Positions 55,378 through 64,000 are shown, numbered from the stretch's first letter. The stretch: 64,000 nt of DNA from CAVQOB01 sp963714325 (GCA_963714325.1 CAVQOB010000006.1:1-64000); one strand, 5' to 3'. Translations and numbers: made by a program. Notes: a model not told the origin generated them from the sequence alone.

Positions 55378-57065
55378 TGCTGTCAGTGCTTGGACGTTAC
55401 GCCGCAACGGCGCATGCTTGGCTCGACATTCGATCACGCTGGCAGCAATCGCTCGTGGCGGCCAGCGCTGGCGCACTGTCCGTCCTGGCATTTGCGCCCT
55501 TTTTTTTGTGGCCCATCCTGTGGCTGACGTTGCCGGTCTGGATCTGGCTGGCCGAGATCAGTGAACGGCAAAGTGTATCTACCCGCCGCCGCATGTTCTG
55601 GCGTAAAACCGCGGCTGGACGCGCAGCAGAGACAGGCTGGTGGTGGGGATTTGGCTTCTTTGTCGTTGGCCTGTCCTGGATCGGTGAAGCCTTCCTGGTC
55701 GAGGCAGACGTTTTCGCGTGGCTATTGCCGTTTGCGATTACACTGCTGCCGGCTGGCCTCGCATGCTTCACGGCCGTTGCGATGGCGGCCGCAACTGCAA
55801 TTGCTCAACCCGGGCCCCGACGCATCCTGGCCCTTGCCGCAGCGCTCGGCGCAACCGAATGGTTGCGCGGTAATATTCTCTCGGGCTTTCCTTGGAACGT
55901 GATCGGATATGCCCTCACGTATCCGCTGCCGATGATGCAGTTTTCCTCAATCTTCGGCATCTATGGTTTGACCATCATCGCAGTCATCGCATTCGCAGCA
56001 CCGGCCGTGATGTTGCAACAAGCAAACAACCAATCTGATCCCGACTTGATTCGCTCGCGCCGCAGGACAGCAATTCTAACGGCCTTATTGCCATTGTTGA
56101 TGCTGGCGACCGGCGCGGTCTGGCGATTAGTTGTCATTGATCAATACGACATGAACGCCCAGTCGGTCGCCGGACCGCGAGTTCGCATCGTTCAACCGAG
56201 CGTTCTGCAACGGGAAAAATGGCGTCCGGAAAACCAGCGCCGGATTTTTGATGACCATATCGCACTATCGCAACAGCGACCGGACGGCGCACTGGATGGC
56301 GCAATCGGCATTGCTCTCATCGTATGGCCCGAAGCAGCAATGCCTTTTCGGCCACTTGACACTCCCGCCGCACTTGCCGAGATCGGACGCTTCTTGCCCA
56401 CCGGGAGCACGCTCATTTCGGGAGCATTGCGCGTCGAAGAAGCATCTTCTGGCAACGGCCAACAGCGTCGCGTCTTCAACAGCCTTCTGGCATTTGGCGA
56501 ATCAGGAAAACTGGTCGCCAGTTATGACAAGACTCACCTAGTTCCGTTCGGCGAGTACCTGCCGCTGCAAGCGCTCATGGAAAGTATAGGGCTTCAGCAG
56601 TTGTCGAAGCTTCGCGGCGGCTTCGCCCAAGGCGTGAGGCCACGTGCACTGATGACCATCCCCTCGGTGGGTGATTTTGGGACACTGGTCTGCTATGAGG
56701 CAATTTTCCCCCAGATGAATTTCGCACCAGGTGTACGGCCCCGCGCTATCGTCAATGTGACGAATGACGGTTGGTTTGGCAACTCAATCGGCCCGCGGCA
56801 GCATTTTCACCAAGCGCGCGTACGAGCGGTCGAACAGGGCGTGCCGCTCATCCGCGCTGCAAACAACGGTATTTCTGCAGTCATCGATCCGTTTGGACGG
56901 GTCCCGGGACAACTTGATCTTAACATTCGCGGTAGCCTGGACGTAATCTTGCCTGCAACCGCTGCAATGCCGCTGTATGGCCGTTGGGGCGATTTCGTGT
57001 TCCTGGTCATGCTGATGACGCTGCTGGCATGGGTCTTGCGGCGCGAGTCGTCAAAGCGTGCATAG
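55377..57065 (+). CDS. lnt: Apolipoprotein N-acyltransferase
   Basis: Inner-membrane enzyme that adds the third acyl chain to lipoproteins, 562 aa. About six to eight N-terminal spans (to residue about 240) precede a nitrilase-like domain with the catalytic Glu in VWPEAAMPFRP, Lys in SYDKTHLVPFGEYLPL and Cys in LVCYEAIFPQ. The ATG shares one base with the stop of the upstream gene (TGATG). A GTG three bases earlier is possible. Confidence 0.95.
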   Translation: MLSVLGRYAATAHAWLDIRSRWQQSLVAASAGALSVLAFAPFFLWPILWLTLPVWIWLAEISERQSVSTRRRMFWRKTAAGRAAETGWWWGFGFFVVGLSWIGEAFLVEADVFAWLLPFAITLLPAGLACFTAVAMAAATAIAQPGPRRILALAAALGATEWLRGNILSGFPWNVIGYALTYPLPMMQFSSIFGIYGLTIIAVIAFAAPAVMLQQANNQSDPDLIRSRRRTAILTALLPLLMLATGAVWRLVVIDQYDMNAQSVAGPRVRIVQPSVLQREKWRPENQRRIFDDHIALSQQRPDGALDGAIGIALIVWPEAAMPFRPLDTPAALAEIGRFLPTGSTLISGALRVEEASSGNGQQRRVFNSLLAFGESGKLVASYDKTHLVPFGEYLPLQALMESIGLQQLSKLRGGFAQGVRPRALMTIPSVGDFGTLVCYEAIFPQMNFAPGVRPRAIVNVTNDGWFGNSIGPRQHFHQARVRAVEQGVPLIRAANNGISAVIDPFGRVPGQLDLNIRGSLDVILPATAAMPLYGRWGDFVFLVMLMTLLAWVLRRESSKRA

Positions 57066-57240
57066 CGCTCGAAAAAGAAACGTGTGATAAGACATCATTC
57101 ATCGTCGATGTATTATTGCAGCTGTAACTCGCGCTTTGAGTGCTATCACTGGTTGACGAACGGGGCGTTCAGAATCTAGGTAGAGGCTTGAAATCGCAAG
57201 CTCACCAAGAGCCCCACTCAAGTTTTTTGGATCAAGAACG

Positions 57241-57708
57241 ATGTCGCGTCCGGTCGAAATTGCAGACGAAGTGCTCGCAGAAGACAAGGGTACTCGAAGG
57301 CCAAACCCAGTCGATGTTCATGTCGGTAGCCGGGTCAGGTTGCGCCGGATGCTGCTCGGCATGAGCCAGGAAAAGCTCGGTGAGCGACTGGGGCTGACAT
57401 TCCAACAAGTGCAGAAGTATGAAAAGGGCATCAATCGTATCGGCGCGAGCCGCCTCTTCGATCTGGCTCAAGTCTTGGGCGTGCCCGTTCAATTCTTCTA
57501 CGAAGAAGCGCCTATGGCGGCGGATGCATCGCCCCTGCAAGCCGCTGGTTTTGCGGACAATCGCGGCGAGAGCTACATTGTGGAATTCCTGAATAGCCGC
57601 GAAGGCTTGGAATTAAACCGCGCGTTTGTCCGAATTCAGGACGCTAAAGTGCGCCGCTCGATCGTCGAGCTGGTTCGTTCGCTGGCGGCCGAAGAAAGCG
57701 CATCCTGA
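57241..57708 (+). CDS. XRE-family helix-turn-helix regulator
   Basis: A 155-aa DNA-binding protein with a Cro/CI HTH (about residues 27-82: MSQEKLGERLGLTFQQVQKY and GINRIGASRLFDLAQVLGV) and a short C-terminal part ending in RSIVELVRSLAAEE. This regulator sits between lnt and metK in many alphaproteobacteria; its target is not established. The 175 bases upstream hold a TTGACG at 57153 but no clear -10. Confidence 0.92.
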   Translation: MSRPVEIADEVLAEDKGTRRPNPVDVHVGSRVRLRRMLLGMSQEKLGERLGLTFQQVQKYEKGINRIGASRLFDLAQVLGVPVQFFYEEAPMAADASPLQAAGFADNRGESYIVEFLNSREGLELNRAFVRIQDAKVRRSIVELVRSLAAEESAS

Positions 57709-57736
57709 ACGAATATTCATGCTCACGACGACGTGG

Positions 57737-57868
57737 CTTGCGGCAGTACGATTGGCCGCAGGTGGGCAGTGATCTTTTTCGGGGCTGACGACGCGACGCG
57801 GTCTTGACCCCTGCAATAAAGACTGCAAGAAAACGGCGAATTCCCACCTTTTTTGACGATAAGGGGTC
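57737..57868 (+). promoter_or_regulatory. Structured metK leader, possible regulatory RNA
   Basis: The 163-base gap before metK contains CTTGCGGC/GCCGCAGG (57737-57744 with 57755-57762, 10-base loop). A second pairing is AGGTGGG (57760-57766) with CCCACCT (57843-57849), followed by six T. A third is GACCCCT (57806-57812) with AGGGGTC (57862-57868), which holds the metK Shine-Dalgarno GGGG. The last two cross each other and cannot form a simple nested fold together. This resembles a terminator/SD-sequestering switch, but 7-base matches can occur by chance here. It does not match SAM-II or SAM/SAH riboswitch sequences as I know them. Confidence 0.4.
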
Positions 57869-57871
57869 GCC

Positions 57872-59080
57872 GTGGCGCGCAAGTCGTATCTTTTCACCAG
57901 TGAATCGGTTTCAGAAGGTCATCCAGACAAGGTCAGCGATCGCATCTCTGACGAAGTCGTCGATGCGTTTTACCGCGAAAGCGCGATAGCCAAGCTCGAC
58001 CCCTGGGCCGTCCGTGCTGCCTGCGAAACCTTGTGCACGACTAATCGTGTCGTCATCGCGGGCGAGTATTCCAATACGCCCAAAAGTGTCACGGTTGCGA
58101 TGATCCAGGACCTTACCCGCAAGGCGATCAAGGACATCGGCTACGAGCAGGACGGATTCCACTGGGCCAACGCCAACATTGAAGTCTTGCTGCACGGCCA
58201 GTCCGCCGATATCGCCCAAGGCGTCGATGCCAAGCAGCCGACGAACCAGGAAGAAGGCGCCGGTGACCAGGGCATTATGTTCGGCTATGCCTGTAAGGAG
58301 ACGCCGGAACTGATGCCAGCGCCGATTTATTACAGCCACAAGATCCTGGAAGACTTGGCCCACGCTCGCAAGGCCGGGAAGGGCGACGCGGCTAAACTCG
58401 GTCCCGATTCGAAGAGTCAAGTTACGGTCCGCTACGAAAATGGCAAGCCCGTTGGCGTAACCGCGATTGTCGTCTCGCACCAGCACATCGTTGAAAACCT
58501 GACATCGAACCAGGTTCGCGCTATTGTCGAGCCCTACGTTACGGCGGCCATTCCCGCTGGCTGGATTACGAAGGATACCGTTTGGCACATCAACCCGACC
58601 GGAAAATTCTTCATTGGTGGTCCGGACGGTGACTGTGGTTTGACTGGCCGCAAGATCATCGTCGACACTTATGGCGGCGCGGCGCCGCACGGCGGCGGCG
58701 CGTTCTCGGGTAAGGATCCGACCAAAGTTGACCGATCCGCTGCGTATGCGTCGCGCTATCTCGCTAAGAACGTTGTCGCGTCCGGCATCGCCGACCGCTG
58801 CACGATCCAATTGTCCTACGCGATCGGCATCGCCCGCCCGCTGTCGATCTACGTCGACACCCACGGTACCAGCACGGTTGACGAAGCTAAGATTGAGGCA
58901 ACGTTGGCAGAAGTTATGGACCTGACACCGCGCGGCATTCGCAAACATCTCGATCTGAACAAGCCGATCTACTCCCGCACCTCGGCCTATGGTCATTTCG
59001 GCCGCAAACCTGACAAGGACGGCGGATTTTCCTGGGAAAAAACCGACATCGCCGAGAAGATCAAGAAGGCGGTCGGCTGA
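57872..59080 (+). CDS. metK: S-adenosylmethionine synthetase
   Basis: Makes SAM from methionine and ATP, 402 aa. It starts at GTG 57872 with ARKSYLFTSESVSEGHPDK. Motifs are GEGAGDQGIMFGYA-like EEGAGDQGIMFGYAC, GPDGDCGLTGRKIIVDTYGG, and PHGGGAFSGKDPTKVDRSAAY. A GTG start and the leader pairing over the ribosome site suggest translational control. A terminator follows. Confidence 0.97.
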   Translation: MARKSYLFTSESVSEGHPDKVSDRISDEVVDAFYRESAIAKLDPWAVRAACETLCTTNRVVIAGEYSNTPKSVTVAMIQDLTRKAIKDIGYEQDGFHWANANIEVLLHGQSADIAQGVDAKQPTNQEEGAGDQGIMFGYACKETPELMPAPIYYSHKILEDLAHARKAGKGDAAKLGPDSKSQVTVRYENGKPVGVTAIVVSHQHIVENLTSNQVRAIVEPYVTAAIPAGWITKDTVWHINPTGKFFIGGPDGDCGLTGRKIIVDTYGGAAPHGGGAFSGKDPTKVDRSAAYASRYLAKNVVASGIADRCTIQLSYAIGIARPLSIYVDTHGTSTVDEAKIEATLAEVMDLTPRGIRKHLDLNKPIYSRTSAYGHFGRKPDKDGGFSWEKTDIAEKIKKAVG

Positions 59081-59113
59081 ACGATTTGGCGCGATCGACC
59101 TGGGAAAAAGTCC

Positions 59114-59142
59114 GGGCCAGGCCATCGCGTCTGGCCCTTTTC
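59114..59142 (+). terminator. Intrinsic terminator after metK
   Basis: Stem GGGCCAG (59114-59120), 10-base loop, stem CTGGCCC (59131-59137), then TTTT. It lies 33 bases past the metK stop and before the most likely trmB start. Confidence 0.85.
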
Positions 59143-59160
59143 ATTGTCGAGGAAACGACC

Positions 59161-59856
59161 GTGGAGCCCATCGACGACGATGCAGATTTGGAACTGCGGT
59201 CGTTCGGCCGTCGGCGCGGTCGCAAACTTTCGCCGCGCCAACAGCACTTGATCGATACGCTATTGCCAAGTCTGACCGTCGACGTCGGCCAACTCACGGA
59301 CCTCGTTGCAACTACCCCCAGTAGCGAAATCTGGATTGAAATTGGCTATGGCGGCGGCGAACACCTCATCGCGCAAGCCGAAGCCAATCGCCACGCCATC
59401 ATTATCGGCTGCGAACCTTTCGAGGAGGGTGTAGCAAAGGTTCTTGGCGCGATTGAAGAAAAAGGCCTCACCAATATTAGACTGCATAGCGATGACGCGC
59501 GCGACGTGCTGCGTGCCTTACCACCAGCCTCGGTCGGCCGGGTCTTCATTCTCTTTCCCGATCCATGGCCCAAAAAAAAGCACCAGAAGCGGCGCCTTGT
59601 CAGCGCGCATCTGTTTCAACTGCTGGCTCGCGTAACCAAACCGGATGCTGAAATCAGAATTGGGACGGACATTGCCGACTACGCCCGGACTATTCTGATG
59701 GCTTTGCAACACCGGCGTCAATTCGACTGGACCGCTGAAGAACCCAAAGACTGGCAGATCCGTCCCACCGATTGGCCCGAGACACGTTACGAACAGAAGG
59801 CGCGTCGGGAGGGTCGTCCATGCTGTTATCTGAGGCTCAGGCGCAATCGATCATGA
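59161..59856 (+). CDS. trmB: tRNA (guanine-N7-)-methyltransferase
   Basis: SAM-dependent enzyme making m7G46 in tRNA, about 231 aa. The SAM loop is EIWIEIGYGGGEHLIAQA and the RNA-binding/catalytic segment is LFPDPWPKKKHQKRRLV. The frame is open from 59086, but a terminator sits inside that extension; GTG 59161 has GAGGAA 8 bases before it and fits the family length. In related genomes rimP-nusA usually comes next; here that order breaks. Confidence 0.92.
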   Translation: MEPIDDDADLELRSFGRRRGRKLSPRQQHLIDTLLPSLTVDVGQLTDLVATTPSSEIWIEIGYGGGEHLIAQAEANRHAIIIGCEPFEEGVAKVLGAIEEKGLTNIRLHSDDARDVLRALPPASVGRVFILFPDPWPKKKHQKRRLVSAHLFQLLARVTKPDAEIRIGTDIADYARTILMALQHRRQFDWTAEEPKDWQIRPTDWPETRYEQKARREGRPCCYLRLRRNRS

Positions 59857-60099
59857 CGCCGCGCGTCCGTCTCGAGGCCTGACTTTCAAAACGCAAGATT
59901 TCGTTTCCCGAGGCCTCGTCAGATTGACTGCACGAATCCTTTTTGCCACGAAGTCTGTTGCGGCGGGCAGCAACATCACGAGGACGGCGAGATTTTTGTC
60001 GCGGTTGAATTTCAGTCAGCAGCAGTTGCGGGATTGGGCTACTCGTGTCGTGTGCTCGAGTGCGCGTAGTGGCGGCTGAGACTGCGGAGGGATTGGTCG
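59857..60099. other. Gap after trmB with an interrupted inverted repeat
   Basis: 243 bases without a gene. CGAGGCCT and AGGCCTCG flank a 29-base centre that itself contains AAACG/CGTTT, at about 59874-59919. It may be a terminator-like or recombination-related hairpin. Nothing else was recognised. Confidence 0.5.
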
Positions 60100-60738
60100 G
60101 TGATATCTACACGAGACCTGAGTGGGTTGCCGGATCTCGAGGGCTTTCGGCGGCTCGCGCAGTCGCTGGCGATGTTGGATGCGATCCTGTCGCCTGCATG
60201 GGATGGCCGCACCTATTCATTTAATGCGCAGTGGGCTGATGGCGCGATGATGGCGTCGATGCGAAACGGTTCGGGAGACCACTGGTTTGCGCTCGTCAGT
60301 GAGGCCGGTGTTGCGTTGCACGGCCTTGCGCACGAGGCGCCGGTCTATCGCGCGGGCAAGCCATGGCCATGGATTTTTGACCGATTGCCGGTGGCCTTTC
60401 ATTCGTCGTTTCTTTGCGAGCCGGCGTTTGAGACCGATCACAGCACGTTTTGTATCTGGCGTCAGACTGGCGACGCTGCCTGGTCGTGTGGTCCGCTGGC
60501 GCTGCCGGCCGGCGATGATCCTGATGGTTCAAAAAAGATGTTGTCGACTTTGTCAGGGCGGGTCGAGCGCTACGTAGCGTTTGCCATTGACTGCTATGAG
60601 GTTGAGCTTGCTCCGGCCGATGTCGCGACCATTTATCAGCATCAAACCCTGACAGAAGACCTGGTGCACCGCTTGAATCCCGCTGCTGACTTCGCTGCAT
60701 TGGCGGCAGACATCGCCGAGATCGGTTATCCAGTTTAG
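60100..60738 (+). CDS. Conserved protein of unknown function
   Basis: A 212-aa soluble protein, no signal peptide or membrane span. Visible features are LRRLAQSLAMLDAIL-like SLAMLDAILSPAWDGRTYSF near the N-terminus, MMASMRNGSGDHWFALV, and many Trp and acidic residues. I believe similar proteins occur scattered in proteobacteria, sometimes as solitary genes, but no function can be given. Codon pattern and frame integrity suggest a real gene. It stands alone between trmB and the convergent hydrolase. Confidence 0.75.
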   Translation: MISTRDLSGLPDLEGFRRLAQSLAMLDAILSPAWDGRTYSFNAQWADGAMMASMRNGSGDHWFALVSEAGVALHGLAHEAPVYRAGKPWPWIFDRLPVAFHSSFLCEPAFETDHSTFCIWRQTGDAAWSCGPLALPAGDDPDGSKKMLSTLSGRVERYVAFAIDCYEVELAPADVATIYQHQTLTEDLVHRLNPAADFAALAADIAEIGYPV

Positions 60739-60786
60739 CGATTGCTGTCGGATCGACGCGTGTGGATTGCCGCCCGGCATAGTCGG

Positions 60787-61614
60787 TTAGGCGTGGAGCG
60801 CCAGCAGCTCCAACAATCCCGCATTAAACGCGTCCGCCTGCTCGTACATCGCCCAGTGGCCTGCTTCGGACACGACGCGGGTGATGAGTTCGGGGTGGCC
60901 GCGCCGGAGGATGGCGAAGCGGGCTTCGAGGGAGGGTGTCGCGAGCACATCCTTCTCGCCCCAGATGGCGCGGACGGGGGCTTTGACGCGCGGCAGGTTG
61001 ACGGCGATCTCATCGGTTTTGGCGAAGGCGCGGGAGCGAAAGCGCGCGTTGGCGATGTTGGCGGCTTGGATGCGGATGGCGGTTGCGTCGATCAGCGCGG
61101 GGTTGGCGAACATCAGGCTCGCCAGATTGCGCCGGTGCAGCTCGTCACCGGATTCGGCCGTCTCGCCTTCCTTCCGCAGATCGACATAGTTGTGCTTGAG
61201 CCCAAGCGCCGCGCAGCCCGAAAGCGTGAAGCTCGCGAGCCGATCACCGAGTGCAATGGCAACGTAGGTTCCGACATGCGCGCCGAACGAAAACCCGACG
61301 AGGTGAATGCGTTGATCGCCCGGGATCAGCTGGTTGAGACCGTCAGCGACGATGCAACCACAATTTTCCGGAGTCAGCGGCGGCGATGGCATGGTGCTGT
61401 CGCCGAGGCCCGGCAAGTCGGCGGCCCATACTGCGTAACCGGCTTCTGTCAGCGCTGGTATTGTTCTGATCCAGTGCAGCCACGAGCCCGACCCACCGTG
61501 CAGTAGCACGATCGGTTGACCGCGCCCCCACTGACGCCAAACCATGTGCCCTTGATCGCAGGGTGTGCGGTGCTCTGTGGCGGTTGCGGTCACGTCGGTC
61601 AATAAACGTTGCAT
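60787..61614 (-). CDS. Alpha/beta hydrolase
   Basis: Serine hydrolase of 275 aa. The oxyanion region is IVLLHGGSGSWLHW, the nucleophile elbow VGFSFGAHVGTYVA, the acid Asp in IWGEKDVLATP and the His in SEAGHWAMYEQADAF. The substrate is unknown; such enzymes range from esterases to meta-cleavage hydrolases. The ATG at 61614 is used; another in-frame start lies 20 codons upstream. It is divergent from the ABC importer. Confidence 0.87.
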   Translation of the reverse strand: MQRLLTDVTATATEHRTPCDQGHMVWRQWGRGQPIVLLHGGSGSWLHWIRTIPALTEAGYAVWAADLPGLGDSTMPSPPLTPENCGCIVADGLNQLIPGDQRIHLVGFSFGAHVGTYVAIALGDRLASFTLSGCAALGLKHNYVDLRKEGETAESGDELHRRNLASLMFANPALIDATAIRIQAANIANARFRSRAFAKTDEIAVNLPRVKAPVRAIWGEKDVLATPSLEARFAILRRGHPELITRVVSEAGHWAMYEQADAFNAGLLELLALHA

Positions 61615-61878
61615 GGTGGCAGTCTGCTCCAAGGGGGCGCGACAGTCGTTGCGATATCGTGTCGTTACGGCCATTGCTCGTACCGACTAGGAGAGTGCAT
61701 CGCCAGCCCTGGCATAAAATTTCGCTGGAATTGATGGGAGGGCAATGTATACATTGCTGGTGATGCTGGGAGGGTGCCGCTACGGCTGCGTTCGCTTCGC
61801 AAATTGGCCACGTCCGTCGGTCACAGTCTCGTGCCTGGACTAGTAAGAGTCTTGTCGAAGTTCATAGGGAGGAAATCA

Positions 61879-63165
61879 ATGAAAAAAGTCCATCGCCGTA
61901 ACTTTATGAAGGCGACTGGCGGCATGGCCGCCATTCTCGCGAGCGGAAAGATGCCGGCCATCGCGCAAGCGACGGAAGTGCATTGGCTGCGCTGGAACGA
62001 CTTCATTCCGGCCTGCGACGTGCTGCTGCGGACCAAGCTGCTGCCTGAAGCGGAAAAAGCACTCGGTATCAAGGTCAAGTATGAGACGGTGAACGGCAAC
62101 GATCTGCAACCGCGGATCACCTCCGGCATTCAGTCCGGCGCTGGCCCTGACCTGATCATGTTGTTCAACAACAACCCGCATCTTTATCAAGCAAGTCTCG
62201 TCGACCTGTCGGACGTCGCCGAGGAAGTCGGTAAGGCCCAAGGTGGATACTATAAGGTGTCGAGCGCCAACACCGGCACCAAGGGTAAATTCTTCTCGAT
62301 GCCCGCTGCAATCATCGGTGCCATGACCGTCTATCGTAAGTCGCTGTTCCCGAACGGCGCTCCGAAGACGTGGGACGAATACTTCAAGATGGGTAAGGAC
62401 AACAAAGCCAAGGGCTATCCGATCGGCCAGTCGTTCGGCCAATCGTTCGGCGATCCGCCGACGTTCGCCTATCCGCTGCTATGGTCGTTCGGCGGTGCCG
62501 AGATTGATGCGGCGGGCAAGGTCGCGATTAACTCCAAGGAAACCATCGAGGCCGTGAAGTTCATGGCGGCCGGATGGAAGGACTCGTTCGATGAAGGCGG
62601 CCTTGCCTGGGACGATGCCGGTAACAACCGCGCCTTCCTCGCTGGGACGATCTGCGCGACACTCAATGGCGCCTCGATCTATATCGAGACGACGCGCAAG
62701 CCGGATCAGTACAAGACCGCCGACGGCAAGCCGCTGAAGGACGACTGCTTCCATGGTCCATTGCCAGCCGGCCCGAAAGGCCAGTTCGGCATGCACACGT
62801 TTACCTCGCATGCGATGCCGAGCTACTCGAAGAACCAGAAGGCGGCCAAGGATCTGTTGCGCTTCTTCCACGCGAAGGAAAACTATGATCAGTGGTTCTC
62901 GACCGCCGCAGGCTTTTATACGCCGGCGACGACGGGCTGGGAGAGCCACGCCGTGTGGAGCAAGGATCCGGCCATGGCGCCGTTTGCGGTCGCCGGTAAA
63001 CTCGGCGCGACCCCGGGACATCCGGGCGAACCGAATGCCAAGGCTGCCGAGGTGCTGACCAAGTATCTGATCGGCAATATGTTTGCCGGCGCGATCAAGG
63101 GGCAGAAGGCGGAAGACGCCGTCGCTGCCTGCGAAGCCCAGTTGAAGGCGATCTATGGCGCATAA
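61879..63165 (+). CDS. ABC transporter substrate-binding protein, family 1, Tat-type signal
   Basis: Periplasmic binding protein of about 428 aa, sugar/polyol-class (SBP family 1). The leader HRRNFMKATGGMAAILAS has a twin-arginine motif and ends near AIAQA, so export by Tat is likely. GITSGIQSGAGPDLIML-like GIQSGAGPDLIMLFNN is typical. GGGAGG seven bases before the ATG fixes the start at 61879. A strong hairpin separates it from the permease gene. The ligand is not known. Confidence 0.92.
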   Translation: MKKVHRRNFMKATGGMAAILASGKMPAIAQATEVHWLRWNDFIPACDVLLRTKLLPEAEKALGIKVKYETVNGNDLQPRITSGIQSGAGPDLIMLFNNNPHLYQASLVDLSDVAEEVGKAQGGYYKVSSANTGTKGKFFSMPAAIIGAMTVYRKSLFPNGAPKTWDEYFKMGKDNKAKGYPIGQSFGQSFGDPPTFAYPLLWSFGGAEIDAAGKVAINSKETIEAVKFMAAGWKDSFDEGGLAWDDAGNNRAFLAGTICATLNGASIYIETTRKPDQYKTADGKPLKDDCFHGPLPAGPKGQFGMHTFTSHAMPSYSKNQKAAKDLLRFFHAKENYDQWFSTAAGFYTPATTGWESHAVWSKDPAMAPFAVAGKLGATPGHPGEPNAKAAEVLTKYLIGNMFAGAIKGQKAEDAVAACEAQLKAIYGA

Positions 63166-63195
63166 GTGTTGCGATCGCCGATCATGAATTGACAT

Positions 63196-63226
63196 GGCCG
63201 GGGCAGTTCAATGCCCCGGCCGATTT
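63196..63226 (+). terminator. Strong hairpin between binding protein and permease genes
   Basis: Stem GGCCGGGGCA (63196-63205), loop GTTCAA, stem TGCCCCGGCC (63212-63221), then GATTTTT. It is a likely partial terminator or mRNA-stabilising hairpin that raises binding-protein over permease expression, as in many ABC importer operons. Confidence 0.85.
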
Positions 63227-63307
63227 TTCAATGACGTCGCGTCGTGTGCGTTCGTTCCGCTGCTGCGGCCGATGGCATTCGCTGACGTAAAGTTCTGGGG
63301 CGTTCTC

Positions 63308-64000
63308 ATGACATCGACAGCCGCATCGGCGGGCGACATCATTATTGGCAAGCCGACGAAATGGCGGCCGCTGGAGAGTGAGGGCAATCTCGCCGCGCTG
63401 CTGTTGCTGCCGACGATGACGCTGCTGCTGCTGTTCATCGCCTACCCGTTCCTCAAGGGCATCCTGCTCGCCATCACCGATACGCGTGTCGGCATTCCCG
63501 GCAACTTCGTCGGTATGGATAATTTCGTCCGCCTGTTCAAGGATCCGATCTTCCACTCGGTCGTGTACAACACGTTTCTCTACACGTTTGTGACGACGAT
63601 CTTCAAATTGGTGCTGGGCCTGTGGCTCGCCATCCTGTTGAATCGAGACTTCAAGTTCAAACGCTTCACGCGCGCATTCATCTTGCTACCGTTCATCGTG
63701 CCGACGGTGCTCGCCTGCTTCGCCTGGAAGTGGATGTTCGACCCGACCTTCGCGGTGCTCAACTACATGCTCTACAAGGTTGGACTGGTAGCGGCTGGCG
63801 CCGGCATCAATTGGCTCGGCGACGGCGATCTGGCGATGCTGTCGATCATGATCGTCAATATCTGGCGTGGAGTGCCATTCTTTGCGATTTCGCTGATGGC
63901 GGGATTGCAGACGATCAGCCCGGATCTCGGCGAGGCCGCCGCCATCGACGGCGCCAAGCCGCTGCAGCGGTTCTGGTACATCACCTGGCCGCTGTTGCTG
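63308..64000 (+). CDS. ABC transporter permease, MalF/UgpA type, cut by right edge
   Basis: The first 231 codons of a sugar-type inner-membrane permease, open to the window edge. A cytoplasmic start (MTSTAASAGDIIIGKP) is followed by LLLLPTMTLLLLFIAYPFLKG and further spans. The coupling motif LGEAAAIDGAKPLQRFWYITWPLLL is entered at the edge (EAAAIDGAKPLQRFWYITWP). An in-frame ATG at 63272 is an alternative start. It partners the binding protein upstream; the second permease and ATPase should lie beyond the window. Confidence 0.93.
   Translation, partial: MTSTAASAGDIIIGKPTKWRPLESEGNLAALLLLPTMTLLLLFIAYPFLKGILLAITDTRVGIPGNFVGMDNFVRLFKDPIFHSVVYNTFLYTFVTTIFKLVLGLWLAILLNRDFKFKRFTRAFILLPFIVPTVLACFAWKWMFDPTFAVLNYMLYKVGLVAAGAGINWLGDGDLAMLSIMIVNIWRGVPFFAISLMAGLQTISPDLGEAAAIDGAKPLQRFWYITWPLLL

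Noticed and set aside
57737..57868. Known SAM-II or SAM/SAH riboswitch
   Set aside because: The characteristic core sequences of those classes are not found; only generic pairings are seen.
57911..59125. Minus-strand open frame of about 404 codons opposite metK
   Set aside because: It mirrors a highly conserved gene and shows no family similarity.

Overview
The window looks like chromosome from an alphaproteobacterium. It is GC-rich and densely packed, with many 4-base ATGA start/stop overlaps. It carries two blocks whose gene order is typical of the class: glyA-nrdR-ribD-ribE-ribB-ribH-nusB-thiL-hppA, and mutS-glnD-murJ-trpS-usp-nfu-tsaB-rimI-miaB-phoH-ybeY-corC-lnt-HTH-metK-trmB. A possible Irr-type iron box before nfuA, and no fur/mur gene between rimI and miaB, fit a Hyphomicrobiales- or Rhodospirillales-like lineage. 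I would not place it below class.

Layout. 1-2.4 kb: a sensor kinase (cut by the left edge) divergent from its response regulator, resembling the LqsS/CqsS-LqsR alpha-hydroxyketone signalling pair; both reading frames look disrupted. 2.5-2.9 kb: RNase P RNA. 3-9.9 kb: EamA exporter, wall amidase, TerB-DnaJ protein, a hydroxyisobutyryl-CoA hydrolase/CoA-transferase pair, an N6-methyltransferase with a DUF2007 protein, and polyprenyl diphosphate synthase. 9.9-13.8 kb: peptide-type ABC importer with a fused double ATPase and no binding protein. 14-20.1 kb: a 2OG-Fe(II) dioxygenase, then a tetR-MFP-RND efflux operon with a perfect 13+13 operator palindrome. 20.6-27.7 kb: glyA, nrdR and the riboflavin/nusB operon. 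27.7-32.1 kb: clustered hairpin repeats, thiL, TauE permease, H+-pyrophosphatase. 32.2-38.5 kb: lone receiver protein, fatty/aromatic acid genes (hydratase, AMACR-like transferase, acyl-CoA dehydrogenase) and a hybrid kinase. 38.6-59.9 kb: conserved housekeeping block. 60.1-64 kb: an unrecognised protein, an alpha/beta hydrolase and the start of a sugar-type ABC importer cut by the right edge.

Most genes are ordinary housekeeping. The items that stand out are: the disrupted LqsS/LqsR-like pair; a dispersed ~38-nt hairpin repeat with a compensatory stem change; the efflux operator; the likely Irr box at nfuA plus the empty fur slot; a metK leader with two crossing pairings, one covering the Shine-Dalgarno sequence; and a RibBA-like protein whose cyclohydrolase half lacks its zinc cysteines. 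No CRISPR array, phage, insertion sequence or tRNA gene was seen.
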